Assembly: GCA_030015575.1 (NCBI GenBank)
Contig: CM057337.1
Coordinates: 377,541,582 to 377,605,581 of the forward strand
Direction: 5' to 3'
DNA from: Agapanthus africanus
Lineage: Eukaryota; Streptophyta; Magnoliopsida; Asparagales; Amaryllidaceae
DNA: 64,000 nt
The number at the start of each line of letters is the position of its first letter. Positions within the stretch are counted from its first letter, which is position 1. Below, piece after piece: positions 23,260 through 35,329 of the stretch. The notes under the pieces were generated by a model. It made no database searches and had not been told where the DNA came from. It saw only the letters and a list, made by a program, of their open reading frames with translations. The position numbers were made by a program, and so were the translations under genes.

Positions 23260-25170
23260 AATCATGTGAATAGATCTCCCAAAATACCGAAATCCAAAGT
23301 GACGGATACGTGATAGTCAAATCACAAAACCACAAATCATAAATACTATCGTCGGTATATCCTCCTTCAAAGTCGAGAAGGTGCCGGTACATCCAATCTA
23401 GCGGTGTAAGATATCTACTTGCATCTTGCTCATGGTCTGGCGTCCTTATCTTCTCTGTGGATTACCAATCTCGCAATCCATCGGCTCAACGGCCCTGTCA
23501 GGTATGCTAACGGAAACGATTCCGTTCTGGCACTGCTCTGGTCATCTCTCGGTCAATCCTCCCGACCACTCGTAAAGCAGCACGTCACTGGCGCCGACCT
23601 CTGTATGCATATCCGACCTTTAATCTTAACGGGGGAGGGGGGGTAACAACAGCTCAACGGCATCTCGCATGTACCTCTCATCCCGCTTGTCAGTATCGTC
23701 ATCCACTTCGACGTCACGTCTCTATCTGCGCACTGTAATGTTCTCGGCTGCGGTCTATCCGAAGTCTCTCACACGGACTCGAAATCACGAACTCGGTATC
23801 TTCATCACTCAGTAGAAGATATCTAGCCGAACACGTCCTCAGCGTGCATATCGCGTCTCTGATGTCAGCGAAGTAGAACGTCATCACATCGAAATCCCGT
23901 ACGAACTCTTTACTCCACCTTATTCCAATGTCGACTGATTCGGACTCGTCTCATCGCGGCGGTATGGACTGTGCTCCAATGGCTATGCTCGTATCTGGAG
24001 TCTCCCAAGCAATGTGTCCCATCCCATGATATCCGAATAATGTCGAACCATCCGATCGACTCGTCAGAACCTCATGATCCCCCAAGAGCTCAACATCTTG
24101 GGTACTGTTCAATAGTATCGAGTACATACCACAGCATCGGTGGTCCAACCGTAGAAGGGCAATCCCAAGCCTCACTAATGGCGCCGCGGAACTGCCGCAA
24201 ACCCTAAGGTTCAAAGGCTTTCACACGGTCATTAAGTCGAGTTAGGGTTTCATTCTTCTAGAGGGTCCATAGAATCGCTTGCATGTCTTTCCGAATACTT
24301 TAAACTTGGAAAAATGGGTTCCTGACACTCGATCGTCTCTATCGACTCACAATGAATCTGCGTGAAGTGGCCTCTAGCTGGAATCAACCTATCTGATGAC
24401 CTCGCATCGGGGTAAGCGAACGAACCACATGTCCTAATCATTCATCCTCAAAGACTAGCGACTCACCATCATATCTTTAAGTATATGCTCAAGCTGCAGT
24501 AGCTCCAATCAACTGGGCGATATCTCGTCATTCGCAGCAACAACTGGCTCATTTGTATGTACGCTGAACAGCTCCTCAATCGTCATGAGTAAGCGATATA
24601 TCAATGGTCATCACTTCCTGGCTGGCCTCTATCAGTAGCTCAATCCTCTGGTACCGATCGGCACGTCCGGAAAATCTCGTAAAAGCGATCAGTCAAACGC
24701 TCATGGCGCGAAAACACAATAAAACGCCGCCGCCTACGCAATCGTATGCCTCTGGAATCATGCCCTAGTCAGTCCTCGTCCACGACGAGCTCATGCTGAC
24801 ACAACTCGAGCCGTAGCTCACTCTGCCGTGCAATCGCGGCAGCAAAATCATAACCAGTTTCGATAATGATAGATCATAGGAAGGAATATAATAATGTGCA
24901 AGGAAATGTAAATCCTAAGGTTTCTTAAGCGGAGTGGCGTGTCGTAAGTATGCCGCGGAACATACGTATGGTACGTCCCTCTACTTAAGCTACCTACTCC
25001 ATCAACCAAGGGTCATCCTATACGACGAAAGTTCGGGTATAATTCCCCCTCAACTAAGTCTAAGTTCCGTAAGGTCAAGCCTAAGTTCCGTATATATATA
25101 AACGCCCTAGGCTCTACATAGTCAAACGCAGACTCGAACCAAGGTCAACCTATCGCTTTGATACCCACTT
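23260..25170 (-). other. Internal region of D, primer-site side
   Basis: Resumes D after E (the TSD is 23260-23264). It includes the shared module (24139-24307) and ends in a decayed initiator-Met primer site (25155-25166) before the LTR. From about 24400 to 24900 the sequence is unlike E's counterpart, so the two internal regions are mosaics of shared and private blocks. No coding signal is recognised. Confidence 0.75.
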
Positions 25171-25864
25171 TGTCACCACCCGAAATAGCCCATGACTGGC
25201 ACTTGAACCATATGAAGTCTTTAGGATCCCATCTAATCCAAGTAAGCCAAAAGCCCAGAAATCTAAAACCATTTTAAGGAGTAAAGAAACATGTTTTGAA
25301 GTCAAGCTTTTTAAATAACTAAGCCGAATATGCATTTTGAAAATGTGTAGTCTTTTCTGAAAAATTCGGTAGAGTTTCCCTTGTAAAATCTGGCCCCGAA
25401 CGGGGTACAACAAGAATAATATATAAATGCAGTGATAAAAGGCATCCCCAAGCGGGAGCTAGCTCTTCGTCAATCGACGGTCACAACCACGCAAGCAATA
25501 GAATATACAACGCCGAAAGGCGAGGATCAAAACTCAAAAGAAACTCAAACAGCTTGAAAACCGTAATACTACAAGCGCGACTCTAAGGTCAAAATAATAC
25601 ATCACTGTTTTTCTAAGTCTGAAACAATATACAAGTTTTGGTTGATGGAATTTCTAGATACAATGAATAGTACAAGTACAATGGCGGTTCCGATACAAAA
25701 GAACCCACCTACCCAAGCAAGTCACCCGTATGAAAGCAGTGTGTCAGAAAAACCGCTATGAAACCTGTACGGCAAAACCTGCAAGAACTGTGTCACAATG
25801 GGGGTGAGTTGCCAACTCGTGAATAGAAAATATCTACAAGCAGAGATCGAATGTATGACCCATC
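25171..25864 (-). repeat. 5' LTR of element D, first segment
   Basis: Aligns with 7357-8050 at about 97% by eye. F begins directly after it. The remaining part of this LTR is at 44284-48397. Confidence 0.9.
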
Positions 25865-27965
25865 TGTTGCGCCACGGTAGCGCCCCGGCCGTCTATCCAA
25901 GGCCAAAATGCGGAATCAAATTTTTTTTCTTAACTTTAACCGGCGCTACCGAGGAGAATATACCCGGATCGTGACCATTAACCCAATCCTAGCTAACAAG
26001 AGAAGGGAAGAGATATACCGAGCGATCCGTGTCCTTCGGTCTACGCCTCCACTCCGATCTCCTCGCGGAATCTCCGGTCGTCGCCTCCTCGTCGAAACGG
26101 GCACCACATCGCCGGGTTCTTTTACGGGCTTTCACCTCTGGACCGAGGCACCTCATCACGAAGTTGGCTAGCCGACGCGTCCAAGGTTTGCTATAGACAA
26201 GTGTAGAAACCATTGTCTCTAGGGGTTTGAAGTTGCCTTTGATGGAGGAATCAATATGAACTTAGGAGAGGAGAGGGATTTCTTTGTGTCAAGCATGCAA
26301 ATGAGATATGAATAATTCCCTCATGAAAAAGAACTCCTCTCATCCACTCCTAAAAAAAATGGCCGGCCCCCCTCATGAGAAAAATGGTGGAGGAATGAAT
26401 AACCATATCAAGGGAGGTGATGGTAGGAAAAGTAGAGGGTGACCACATCCAAAGTAAACCTCACACCAACTCTTAATCTATTCAAATCAAGAAAGAAATG
26501 GAAATAGAATCTAATGATACTAGCAACCATCATAATGCCACCAATAAGCAAGAAACCCCTCCACAACAAGTTATTTGCAAACTTGCAAATAACCCCCTCC
26601 ATCGAAAAGTCCGGCCGTGAAGGAACAAAGGAAAACCGGCCGGAACGGAATGCAAACTGGCAACTTCAGAAAACTGAACCCGTAATAAATTACAAGAAAA
26701 ACCCGCTACTGCATATACATGCCCGCATTTGTATTCCCACTGAATACAAATGCAAAGAGACAAAACTACACTATCTAATACTAGGATCCGGCTTAGGCCA
26801 AAGCCGGCTAGTAAAAACCGTCCGATCATGATCCGTGCAATACTGCACGTATCTGATCGAACCCTGCCATATCTCCATACGGCCTCTACAGCGTTTCGCC
26901 CGAAACTTGAGTAACTGTGTGTGGTGGACTCTAAAGACTCGTCAATACTATGGCTGTGGATTTAACCACTAGCACGTCAGTGGTATCAGCCATATTTGAT
27001 GGGCCACCAGCTATTGACCAAAAGGGACGTCGATGAGCGAACTCATCCTGACACCCTACTGAGCCTGTCAGTGACAATATCCGTACAGTCCGGTCCGTTC
27101 GTCTATGAGTATCGCATGGCGGGCCTAGGGGGTTGGTAAAAGTCAGACCCCCAAAAGCGGTACAAGTCGTGTCAGAGTGAAGCCCAGAACACCCTGAGAT
27201 ACTACTGGAATACCTACCAGTAAATCACCTGCCTCGGCCGAGGGCTTTGTGTAATGGCTCTCCTAGACACAGCGCGACCTCACCCCCAATACCGGGAGAG
27301 ACGAACCCCTGCAGATCCGCTCACTGCCTCCATGTGGCTCGGGACTGTACCCAACTAAAACCTGTTTGCACGACTCCTTTGAGCCGTGGTAGGGTAGTAA
27401 TCAAAGCACAGTGGGAAATCACACGAGACAAATGACGATCTCAGGACGATAAACTAACCTATACACATGTCACCTGGGAACTGCTATCTGACGTCTGGTA
27501 TAATCCCAACTAGCAGGTTCCCGGCGAGTCATGTCCGGTGTACTCATAACCCAATGAGCACCTGTATACATCTTAGGTGAACCAACTGACACCAATGGCT
27601 TGTGTGATCGGCCACCGCCCCTCGTCGGGGTCTCGACTGTATACACTAGTCTACTAATGGAGTATCGATATCCAGTCTCGAAACTCCCACGACTAGGGAC
27701 CATTTAAGGATGTGCTTATAGACTCCAGCTCTCACGTATATGATCGCCCTCATACTGCTGGTAGTCAAGAAAGAATCCTAGGGGCTCTATCAACGTGTAA
27801 TAGCGACTCGTAAGGTCACCTAAAGCAGTACACGATGATAAAGATAAACCAGATAGCATACTATCATCTTGAGTAAGACTGTCCTACTGGGACAGGTCCT
27901 CCCTCAATCATTGCAATCACGTGCCTGTGATCCAATAATTGACTCTGAGGGCACTATCTCCAACA
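25865..27965 (-). repeat. 3' LTR of element F
   Basis: 2101 bp, TG..CA in plus wording (TGTTGCGCCACGG to ATCTCCAACA), followed by the complement of a GTGCAAGTGGGAGAT purine tract. The first 277 bp match 44007-44283. The middle and right part (about 26850-27960) is distantly like the corresponding stretch of C's LTR. ORFs here, including 26514-26831, are LTR text. Confidence 0.88.
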
Positions 27966-30228
27966 ATCTCCCACTTGCACTCAAGGCTAATTATTGCGAT
28001 GTCGCATACTCACAGCCCATGTGATACCGAACACCCAACTCTTCTACTAGTCAGTCTCACAAAGCACGTTTGCGAAACTATTGCGTTCGAGGAATAGCCT
28101 CAGTGAGTGGATCCGCTGTGATGTTTCTTTCTATGTCTCTCTATATCTCAAGTTCGCGGAGAAAGCCATCTCTCGAAATGAGCAATACCTGTCTTAGAAT
28201 GTGTCTAGATGTCTGATGGGACCTAGCTCATAAATGAACTCCAAATCCAAACTTCTTAGACTGTATCGTCAACTGAACTTAATCAGTATCCTGCGCCATG
28301 CCTCCCTCAGTATCCCCCTGGACCACCTGTCCAAAATACTGCCCCTCGTCAGAGGGAAAACTATAACTCTGACAGCCACTCTGCCATCCATGTCACCTTC
28401 GAAGCCTGGAATGATAACCGTCTGCTAAAGGAGGCTGCCGTTATCAAATCCCTAGAACATTCACTTATGTTCTAAAGCTGCTTCCGATAGTTTCTCCAGG
28501 ATTGGATTAATATCAACGTATTGCATCTACTGCAAGAACAACATCTGGTGTGGTACTTGACATCAAATGATTGACTCAATTGCCTAAGCAAGTAATCTGC
28601 CAATCATGCACATCCCTCTCTATTTTAGTCCATAAGACACCTTTAGAGAGGGTGACTCCATCACCTGCAGGTACACTACCGTGCCAGGAGTCGTCCATTC
28701 TAAATACTTATAGAATGCTGTCTAAGTACCCAGATTGGGAAGCCACCCAAATCTAGATCTAAAACCATAGATCCGGTAACCAGAATGTATGATATAATAT
28801 CTAAGTCCTGTGTGGAGAAACTACTGTGTGACAACCAAAATATAACCGATCGTAGTATAGGAATATCACTTCCTACTCTGTGTATGTCATCCAAATACCA
28901 GGACATCACACCCTAGTACCTTCTTAACAGATCCATCCCCTATTCTGATGAAGTCAAACCTATGACTGTCGCATCAGAAATAGATGATCTATCTCCGCTA
29001 TATCTGCTTTAGTCTATAAATAGACATAAGCCACCTGTCCACCAATGCTTCCGCTGCTCCCACTGATTACGAAAACCCTCTGGCAGAGTCATATAGACGT
29101 ACACTTCTAAAGCTAGTTTAGAACGACGCTATACTCATCCTCCTGCCGGGTCTCACAGTCTGGAACAATAGCAATGGCAAGTCTGGGTAAACAAGAACCT
29201 TCCTGCCACCGTCCTTGAGCATACCGTAGTACCTCTCGGGTGCCTGAGGTTACCCACTTTATCTGCGGAGTGGCCAATGGAATGTCAAATCAGATTGAAT
29301 CTTTAGGTTCTTATCAAATCTTCAGTAATCGTTTGCGGTTCTGGAATCACTTCCAGTTCTACCAAACTCTCACTACTGTTTTCTGAAAAAATCCATTTCT
29401 TTTAAAAAATGTGGCGAGTCAAGAACAATATCACTATTGATCTTCCAGATGGTAGAAAGTCAACCTTCGTCATAACCCGGGTCAACCCACAAACAGCCAT
29501 TACAGAAACGTGCCTTGAGTTATCCAGAGTCTGGTTTTAAGCATAAGCCGGACAACTCCCCGTACCTTAACATCATTAAGATATGAACTGTTCTATATCC
29601 AACAGAAGCACTGATTTAATTGAACCAGATTCAAATCATGCAGCTGTAACCAGTGCATGTCAACTAAATGGAAGGAGGCCGATCAGCGTTACTCAACTTA
29701 GGAATGCTTCCAATTATGAGTAACCTGAAAGAGAAGCAAGTTCTCATTACTATCAACTGAATACCATACACAAGTATCTACATCTTCGATCACCTTGAAG
29801 AATCCCGATACTTGCAATACCTGGTTCTCTACTCTATTCTTATACCAATAACTCCTCAAAACTCAGACCCTGTGTTTCTATGAAACACATGTCTAAGAAC
29901 TAGAGAAGTTAAAAGCAAACAGAATATAGTACGAGGACCAACCCCTCTGTCCTAATGGACACTGGACAATATACAATACTCTGTATAAGTCCCTGAGTCT
30001 AACAACTCATTCACCGTGTGTCGTAGTTTGAAAACTGTACTATGGTGATGAAGAATTACACCGCTGTTCAATGCTCCTTACCTAACCATCCACTGATATA
30101 GGTAAATGTCATAGACATAATTTCAAAAGGTATATCTCACTCTATAAAAATAGACGTACAGATATATCAATTTGAAATTGGTGCATAACAACGGATATTC
30201 AAAACCAAATATTTGCCGACCGGCAAAC
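27966..30228 (-). pseudogene. Decayed Copia pol of element F
   Basis: Minus-strand remnants in the expected order. RNase H tail near 28080-28440 (the complement of 28098-28118 encodes a TADPLT-like motif). RT near 28660-29180, with a run resembling VLYVDDILLIGNDIPML around 28840-28910. A linker with an ERYYG-like word near 29225. Protease/integrase-like stretches are barely recognisable up to C at 30229. Divergence from A, B and C pol is far greater than F's own LTR divergence. Many breaks; no product possible. Confidence 0.65.
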
Positions 30229-32365
30229 TGTTAGAGTATATGCCCTAGAGGCCATTACTGTATCATACTAGTTTGTATATTACTTAATGGAAGCTTGGGA
30301 TACTCACCTTGTATATACAATCTTGCTCAAAATAGTAGTATGCTACTTGGTTTGTTTCTACTTCAATGTGTACATGTGTTTATTTTATTATATCACCTAT
30401 ATGCATTAGTGGAGCCCTTAGGATCTTTGCTTGATTACCAGCGTTGTGATGGCAGTCACACTAGTGGGGGCTGGGTAATCTATAAGCACATCCTTATGCA
30501 GGTCCCTAGTCGCAGGACTATCGAGACAGGGCATCGATACTCCGGAGTAGACTAGCGCATGCGCTTCTCATCCCAGTGTGGGAGATGGTCTGTCCCACAG
30601 CCATCGGTACGTCGTACTGGAGATAGTATGCGGGTGCTCGTTAGGTTACGAGTACACTGGACAGGACTCGTCGGGAACTGACCGGTTGGTATTATACCTA
30701 TCGTCAGTTATCAGTTCCCAGGTGACATGAGTACAGCTTAGTCCGCTGACTTGATACTGTCACTTCGCCTCGAGTGTGTTCCTACTGTACTTTGATTACT
30801 ACCCTACCACGGCTCAAAGGAGTCGTGCAAACAGGTAGTAGTTGGGTGCAGTCCCGAAGCACTTGGAGGCAGTGACGGTTAGACAGGATTCGTCTCTCCC
30901 GGTATTGGGGGTTGACATCGCGCTGTGTCTAGGAGAGCCATTACACGAGTAGTCCCTGGCCAGGGCAAGCGAGATATACTGGTAGGCTTCCAGCGTTATC
31001 TCAGGATGTATTGGGCTTCACTCCGACACGACTTGTACCGCTATTAGGGGACTGACGTTAACCGCCCCCTTAGGCCCGCCATGCGATGTATCAGACGAAC
31101 AGACCGGACTGTACGGAGATTGTCACAGTCAGACTCAGTAGGAGTTCAGATGGGTTTTCCCCTCGTCAGTCTTCTTGTCGGCATCTACCTGGGGACCGTT
31201 ACGCACAGCTAGTGCCGCTTGCGGTCTGTGGTTAAACCCACTGCCAGCGTAGTGTCGAGTCTTTAAAGTCCCACACAGAAAGCTATTCGCCTTTAGGTAA
31301 AAGAGTAGAGGTCGCATGGTTTTGCGACAGGTCGCATGGTTTTGCGACAGGGTCCGGTCACATCCGTGCACTTATGCACGTACAGTGTCCGGACAGTTAA
31401 CACTAGCGGGCTTTGGTTTAAGCCAGATCCTAGTGTACGTTTTGGGATTGGTTTTATCCATTTTGTATTCGTGTTCCTCGGAACGCGGATGCGGCTCTGT
31501 ATGCACAGTTGACGGAGAGACAGAGGCAGAGGATTCTCAATAGGGTTGTTGACCGTTGACTGTTGACTATTGACTTTTTGCTCAACCCTAATGAGAATAT
31601 GATATGTAATTAACAATAATATTAATTAAGTATTGTGGTGACATGGTTGTTGAGGGGTTGACTTTGTTAACTTGTTGACCGGTTGACTAGGTTGGACGAG
31701 TTGACCATCATGATGACAATGGCTATCATTTCATGGCAAAGAATTTTTACTTGCTTGTTCTCTCGTGCAATATGAGTGCATGAAATGATATAGCCATTTT
31801 GACTTGAACCATTTACACAATACTTGATTACTATTTTTGTGATGATGGTTTTGGATTATGAGAGCCAAGTGAGAAAAGTCTTGCTCATTCTATGATTTTC
31901 ATTCTCTCTCTTGTGTTCTTGAGCTCTCATCTCCTTCCTCTTGCTCTCCCTCTCTTTAGTCTATGGTTCACTTGTCTCATGTGTTGAGAACCAAGAACCA
32001 TAGAGAAAATCCCAACACACTCTCCTCTACTCACTCTAGTTCACAAGGTTTAGCAAACCGAGTGAACTAGTTTCTTCAAAGACCGAAGAAGAAGCCAAAG
32101 GTAGAAGCTTTCAGGTGGATCGATCTTCGGCGCAAGGAGACGACGGGGTGAAGCCGATCCGGACAACCATCGAGGCTTGAAGACGAAGGAGTTCAAGAAA
32201 GAAAGGTATAACCCCCTAACCGAGTAGTTAACAACTCCTAGTTAGGTTGTTAGTTAGATGTTTAACCAAGATCCGGTTTTGAGTCCATGTTACCGCCTCT
32301 AGAAAACTGTTTTTCACCAAATTCCGCATGCCCGAAAGTACCGGGAGAGGTAGCATGGACTTACA
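30229..32365 (+). repeat. 5' LTR of element C
   Basis: 2137 bp, TGTTAGAGTATATGCCCTAG to GACTTACA. A 22-bp tandem doublet with GGTCGCATGGTTTTGCGAC (31308-31351) is single in the 3' LTR. TTGACTTTGTTGAC-like short repeats lie near 31650. A donor-like AAAGGTATAA near 32197 sits close to the LTR end. Confidence 0.93.
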
Positions 32366-32366
32366 G

Positions 32367-32378
32367 TGGTATCACAGC
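32367..32378 (+). other. Primer-binding site of element C
   Basis: TGGTATCACAGC, one base off the initiator-Met complement, one base after the LTR's terminal CA. Confidence 0.85.
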
Positions 32379-32572
32379 CTAGTTAAACTCTATCTAACAT
32401 GTTAGCAAAGTAACTAGAAGTCGATCAAAAAAAAAGTCCCGAAATGAACCCGGTTTTTAAACTTGTTGTCGATTTTTAAAGTGCGGTAAAAGTTCTAAAT
32501 CATACTTCAAAAATTGACTCAGGGTTTTTATAGCAAACTGCAAAAATTTCATCCATTGAACCGATCAAAGCG

Positions 32573-32616
32573 CCGCGGAAACGCGGCGGGAGTATGCTCC
32601 CGCCGCGGTTCCGCGG
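32573..32616 (+). other. GC-rich stem-loop in leader of C
   Basis: 20-nt arms (32573-32592 and 32597-32616) pair with one mismatch around the 4-nt loop TATG. The stem begins 206 nt after the start of the primer site, matching A, B and F in position. Confidence 0.8.
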
Positions 32617-33690
32617 CCGAGTTGACTCGGCAGTGGGAAATTCTGGTTGCAGTTTGTTCAGTGGGGTATTTTGGGAATTTTGGAATATGTCTTTTCTGCC
32701 CAGATTTTCCAGAATGAAAATTTTGTGTTTGGGGCCTAAAAATCCGTATTTTTGATCGAACTTCTAAAGACTTAAGCTGAAGGGTTTTTTTTTCTGTGAT
32801 GTGATATTTGTATTGAACGTCTGCTAATCGCTATATGTCGATTAGTGGGGGTTATACAAATCTGTGATCTGTAATGTTATTGGAATGTGTATATGAATTC
32901 ATTGGATTGTCGCCGGTGAATAGCCGGGGGTTGTGAGACGAGAGTTTTCTTTTCTTTCAATTCATGTAAATTTGTAAATTGATGTAATAATTATTTGTAT
33001 GGCAGCACAACCGGGTCGGGGTTGTAGCCGTCATTGTATAATTTCTTTTTACTGTTTTTGCTCCTAGGATAGACCCATGGAGGGGGTGCACAAACTACCG
33101 GGTATGCCGAAGTGCCGAGTGGCCTACTCATGGGGTTGAGGGAGGTTGCTTCGTTTCGGGTACTTGGCGGGTAGTTTGCCGCACCCGTAGGGGTCTTGGG
33201 TGGGGTATTGGCTATTCACCATGACCGTGTAATCTGCTTTTTGTTACAGGCTCGTACGAATTGCGGATTCCTAGTATATCCAATGTGTTCATCTGTGATC
33301 TGAAATGGCTATCATTGTAGTATATCTATATATGATATTATTTAGGCGTTGCTTATGTTTTACAGCCGCGCTAGCCCAGCCCCCGCTCAGTCGTTAGTTA
33401 AGTAACCTAACGGGTAATGACGGGGCCCCATGGCGAATGCGAATGGCATAAGCGTACGTCATATTTTGGTTGTTTTCTGTAATGGTAGGATTAAATGATG
33501 GGACGCATTAAAAGAACTAATGCAAGAATATCACGCATTAAAAGAACTAATGCAAGAAAATAAACCAAGTTAAAGTCGTTGGAACACTTTCGAAAACCCA
33601 CTCGGTTATTTTCAAAACTAACTTTTAAATGTGGAGCATGAGCCACTCCTTTTAAAAGCTATCTCGTTCCATCGATTATATCAAGTTCAC

Positions 33691-33974
33691 TACGTTCACG
33701 GTTTTGCCAAAACCATTCGTAGACCTCCATCATTTCAGTTAAATATTCGGTAGTATTCAAGCTATGTATTTTGACCTCACGCCAAGGAATAATGATTGGT
33801 AGCTACCGGATATTTATCTGTTGCATAGATAGAATGCGTTGGTTTGGGACAGCCGTACTGCCATTTTGGCCTACGTCAAGGGTAGGTACGGGTGGGTTCA
33901 AATTAACCTGGATAATGATGGGAAGAACTTGACATGTGACTTATGACATTTTGACCTCACGCCAAGGTCATAAG
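33691..33974 (+). other. Four-hairpin RNA cassette in leader of C
   Basis: Hairpin 0 (33691-33721): GGTTTT/AAAACC inside TACG/CGTA. Hairpin 1 (33767-33791): TATT/AATA. Hairpin 2 (33854-33890): CGTAC/GTACG. Hairpin 3 (33940-33974): CTTATGAC/GTCATAAG. The apical motif is TTTTGACCTCACGCCAAGG in hairpins 1 and 3, and a close variant in 2. Outer stems differ from those of A but pair equally well. Confidence 0.72.
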
Positions 33975-34470
33975 AGCATGGGGCAAAAATCCACATCGGG
34001 AGTTTCAAAAGAACTGAAACTTGCTAGTGTTGCATACCATTTGGAGTGTGATGATTCTGGTAGGATTCCTTCAGTTTTTTCATGCGATGATATTTGGATC
34101 CCGATCCTACTGTGAGTATATGCTACTCCTCGGGAAATTTCTCACTTAACGATCAATGCTATAAACCAAGTAGGTGTCTAGAAAGGTGTTAGCGGGGCTA
34201 CGCCCCCAGGGAAAAGAGGTTATTTAATTAAGGAACTTCGCGAAAGCGTTGGAAAACCTCCCTCGAAGTACCGACACCAGCCTGGCCGAACGGTTAAGCA
34301 AGTATTGTACGGTGAGATTGATCCTGACTAATTCTTCCTTTTTGGTTTGAGGAGGGATTCGAGAAACAGTGGGAGCCATCCTGTTTAGACAAACTAAAAA
34401 CCATTCTAAACTTGCAAGAGCATCATGCTGAGTGTTTCTCCTCTCTCCTAATTGCAGCGACCAATCGACA

Positions 34471-35300
34471 TGACTGGACTTAAGTTACTCCTAGATAAAA
34501 ACATACTGACAGGGCCAAACTACAAAGATTGGCTCAGGAATGTCAAGATGGCAACCACTTACTACAAGCTGGGGTATCTTCTTACCACCAAAGCTCCCCA
34601 TGTCCCAGGTCCCAAAACCAGCGTCGCGGATAAGGAAATCCGTAAGACCTGGGAATTAGACTGCGCGAAGGCCAAGTGCCTCATGCTTGCCTCTATGGAC
34701 AATGAACATCAGAGGAGGCACGAGAATATGGACCTGGAATCCATATTTCTTCATACAAAAGAACTGTATGGAGAGCAATCTCGTATCGCGAGATACGAAG
34801 TGTCGAAGAAGTTATTTTCGGCAAGATTGGCCGTCGGATCATCGGTAAAGGAACACGTGCTTAAGATGATTGGCTACATTGAGGAGCTCGCGGACCTTGG
34901 GACCACGTTGGAGAATGAGCTCTAAACGGACTTGATTCTCCAGTCCCTTCCATCCACTTACGACCAATTCATACCGAACTTCAACTTACAAGAAAAGGAA
35001 GTTGAACTTTCAGAACTCCTCAACATGCTGAGGAGCGCAGAGGGCACCCTACAGAAAGGTAGGGAAACATCCACTTTGTTTGTAGGAGGATCTACTTCTT
35101 CTAGGTCCATGGCGAAAGCCAAGGGAAAGAAGAAGAAAGCCCCCGCCAAACCAAGGGGCGGTGTTAGTAAAGTGGATACGAAGGGAAAGGCAAAAGCAAC
35201 AAAGAAAGTGGGAAAGCTTGTGGATAAGGAAGAATGCTTCTATTGTCATAAGAAAGGACACTGGAAGAATGATTGCAGGGCTTGGAAGGCCAGAACACAG
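34471..35300 (+). pseudogene. Copia gag region of element C
   Basis: The start at 34471 (MTGLKLLLDKNILTG) follows the leader. The capsid-like region includes NYKDWLRNVK and the ELYGEQSRIARYEVSKKL stretch typical of Copia Gag (UBN2-like). Next come SLPSTYDQF and LLNMLRSAE, a lysine-rich stretch, and a zinc knuckle CX2CX4HX4C at about 35235-35276. In the family Gag packages the RNA and assembles the particle. This is the only recognisable gag in the window. It is a fossil with a broken frame. Confidence 0.85.
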
Positions 35301-35329
35301 GAACTGAAGCAGGTTGCGGCTTCAGCTTC

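Larger units (their letters stand above)
32379..34450 (+). other. Untranslated leader of element C
   Basis: About 2.1 kb with no protein signal. It holds the GC-rich stem-loop (32573-32616), a CGTTAG/CTAACG hairpin near 33392, the four-hairpin cassette (33691-33974) and a CT-rich tract ending in CAG (34430-34457) just before the Gag start. It lacks both the LARD-shared module and the 100-bp doublet found in A and B. Confidence 0.8.

Noticed and set aside
34471-35300. Gag region of C as a domesticated host gene
   Set aside because: It sits between leader and pol of a complete LTR element with TSD and its frame is broken.
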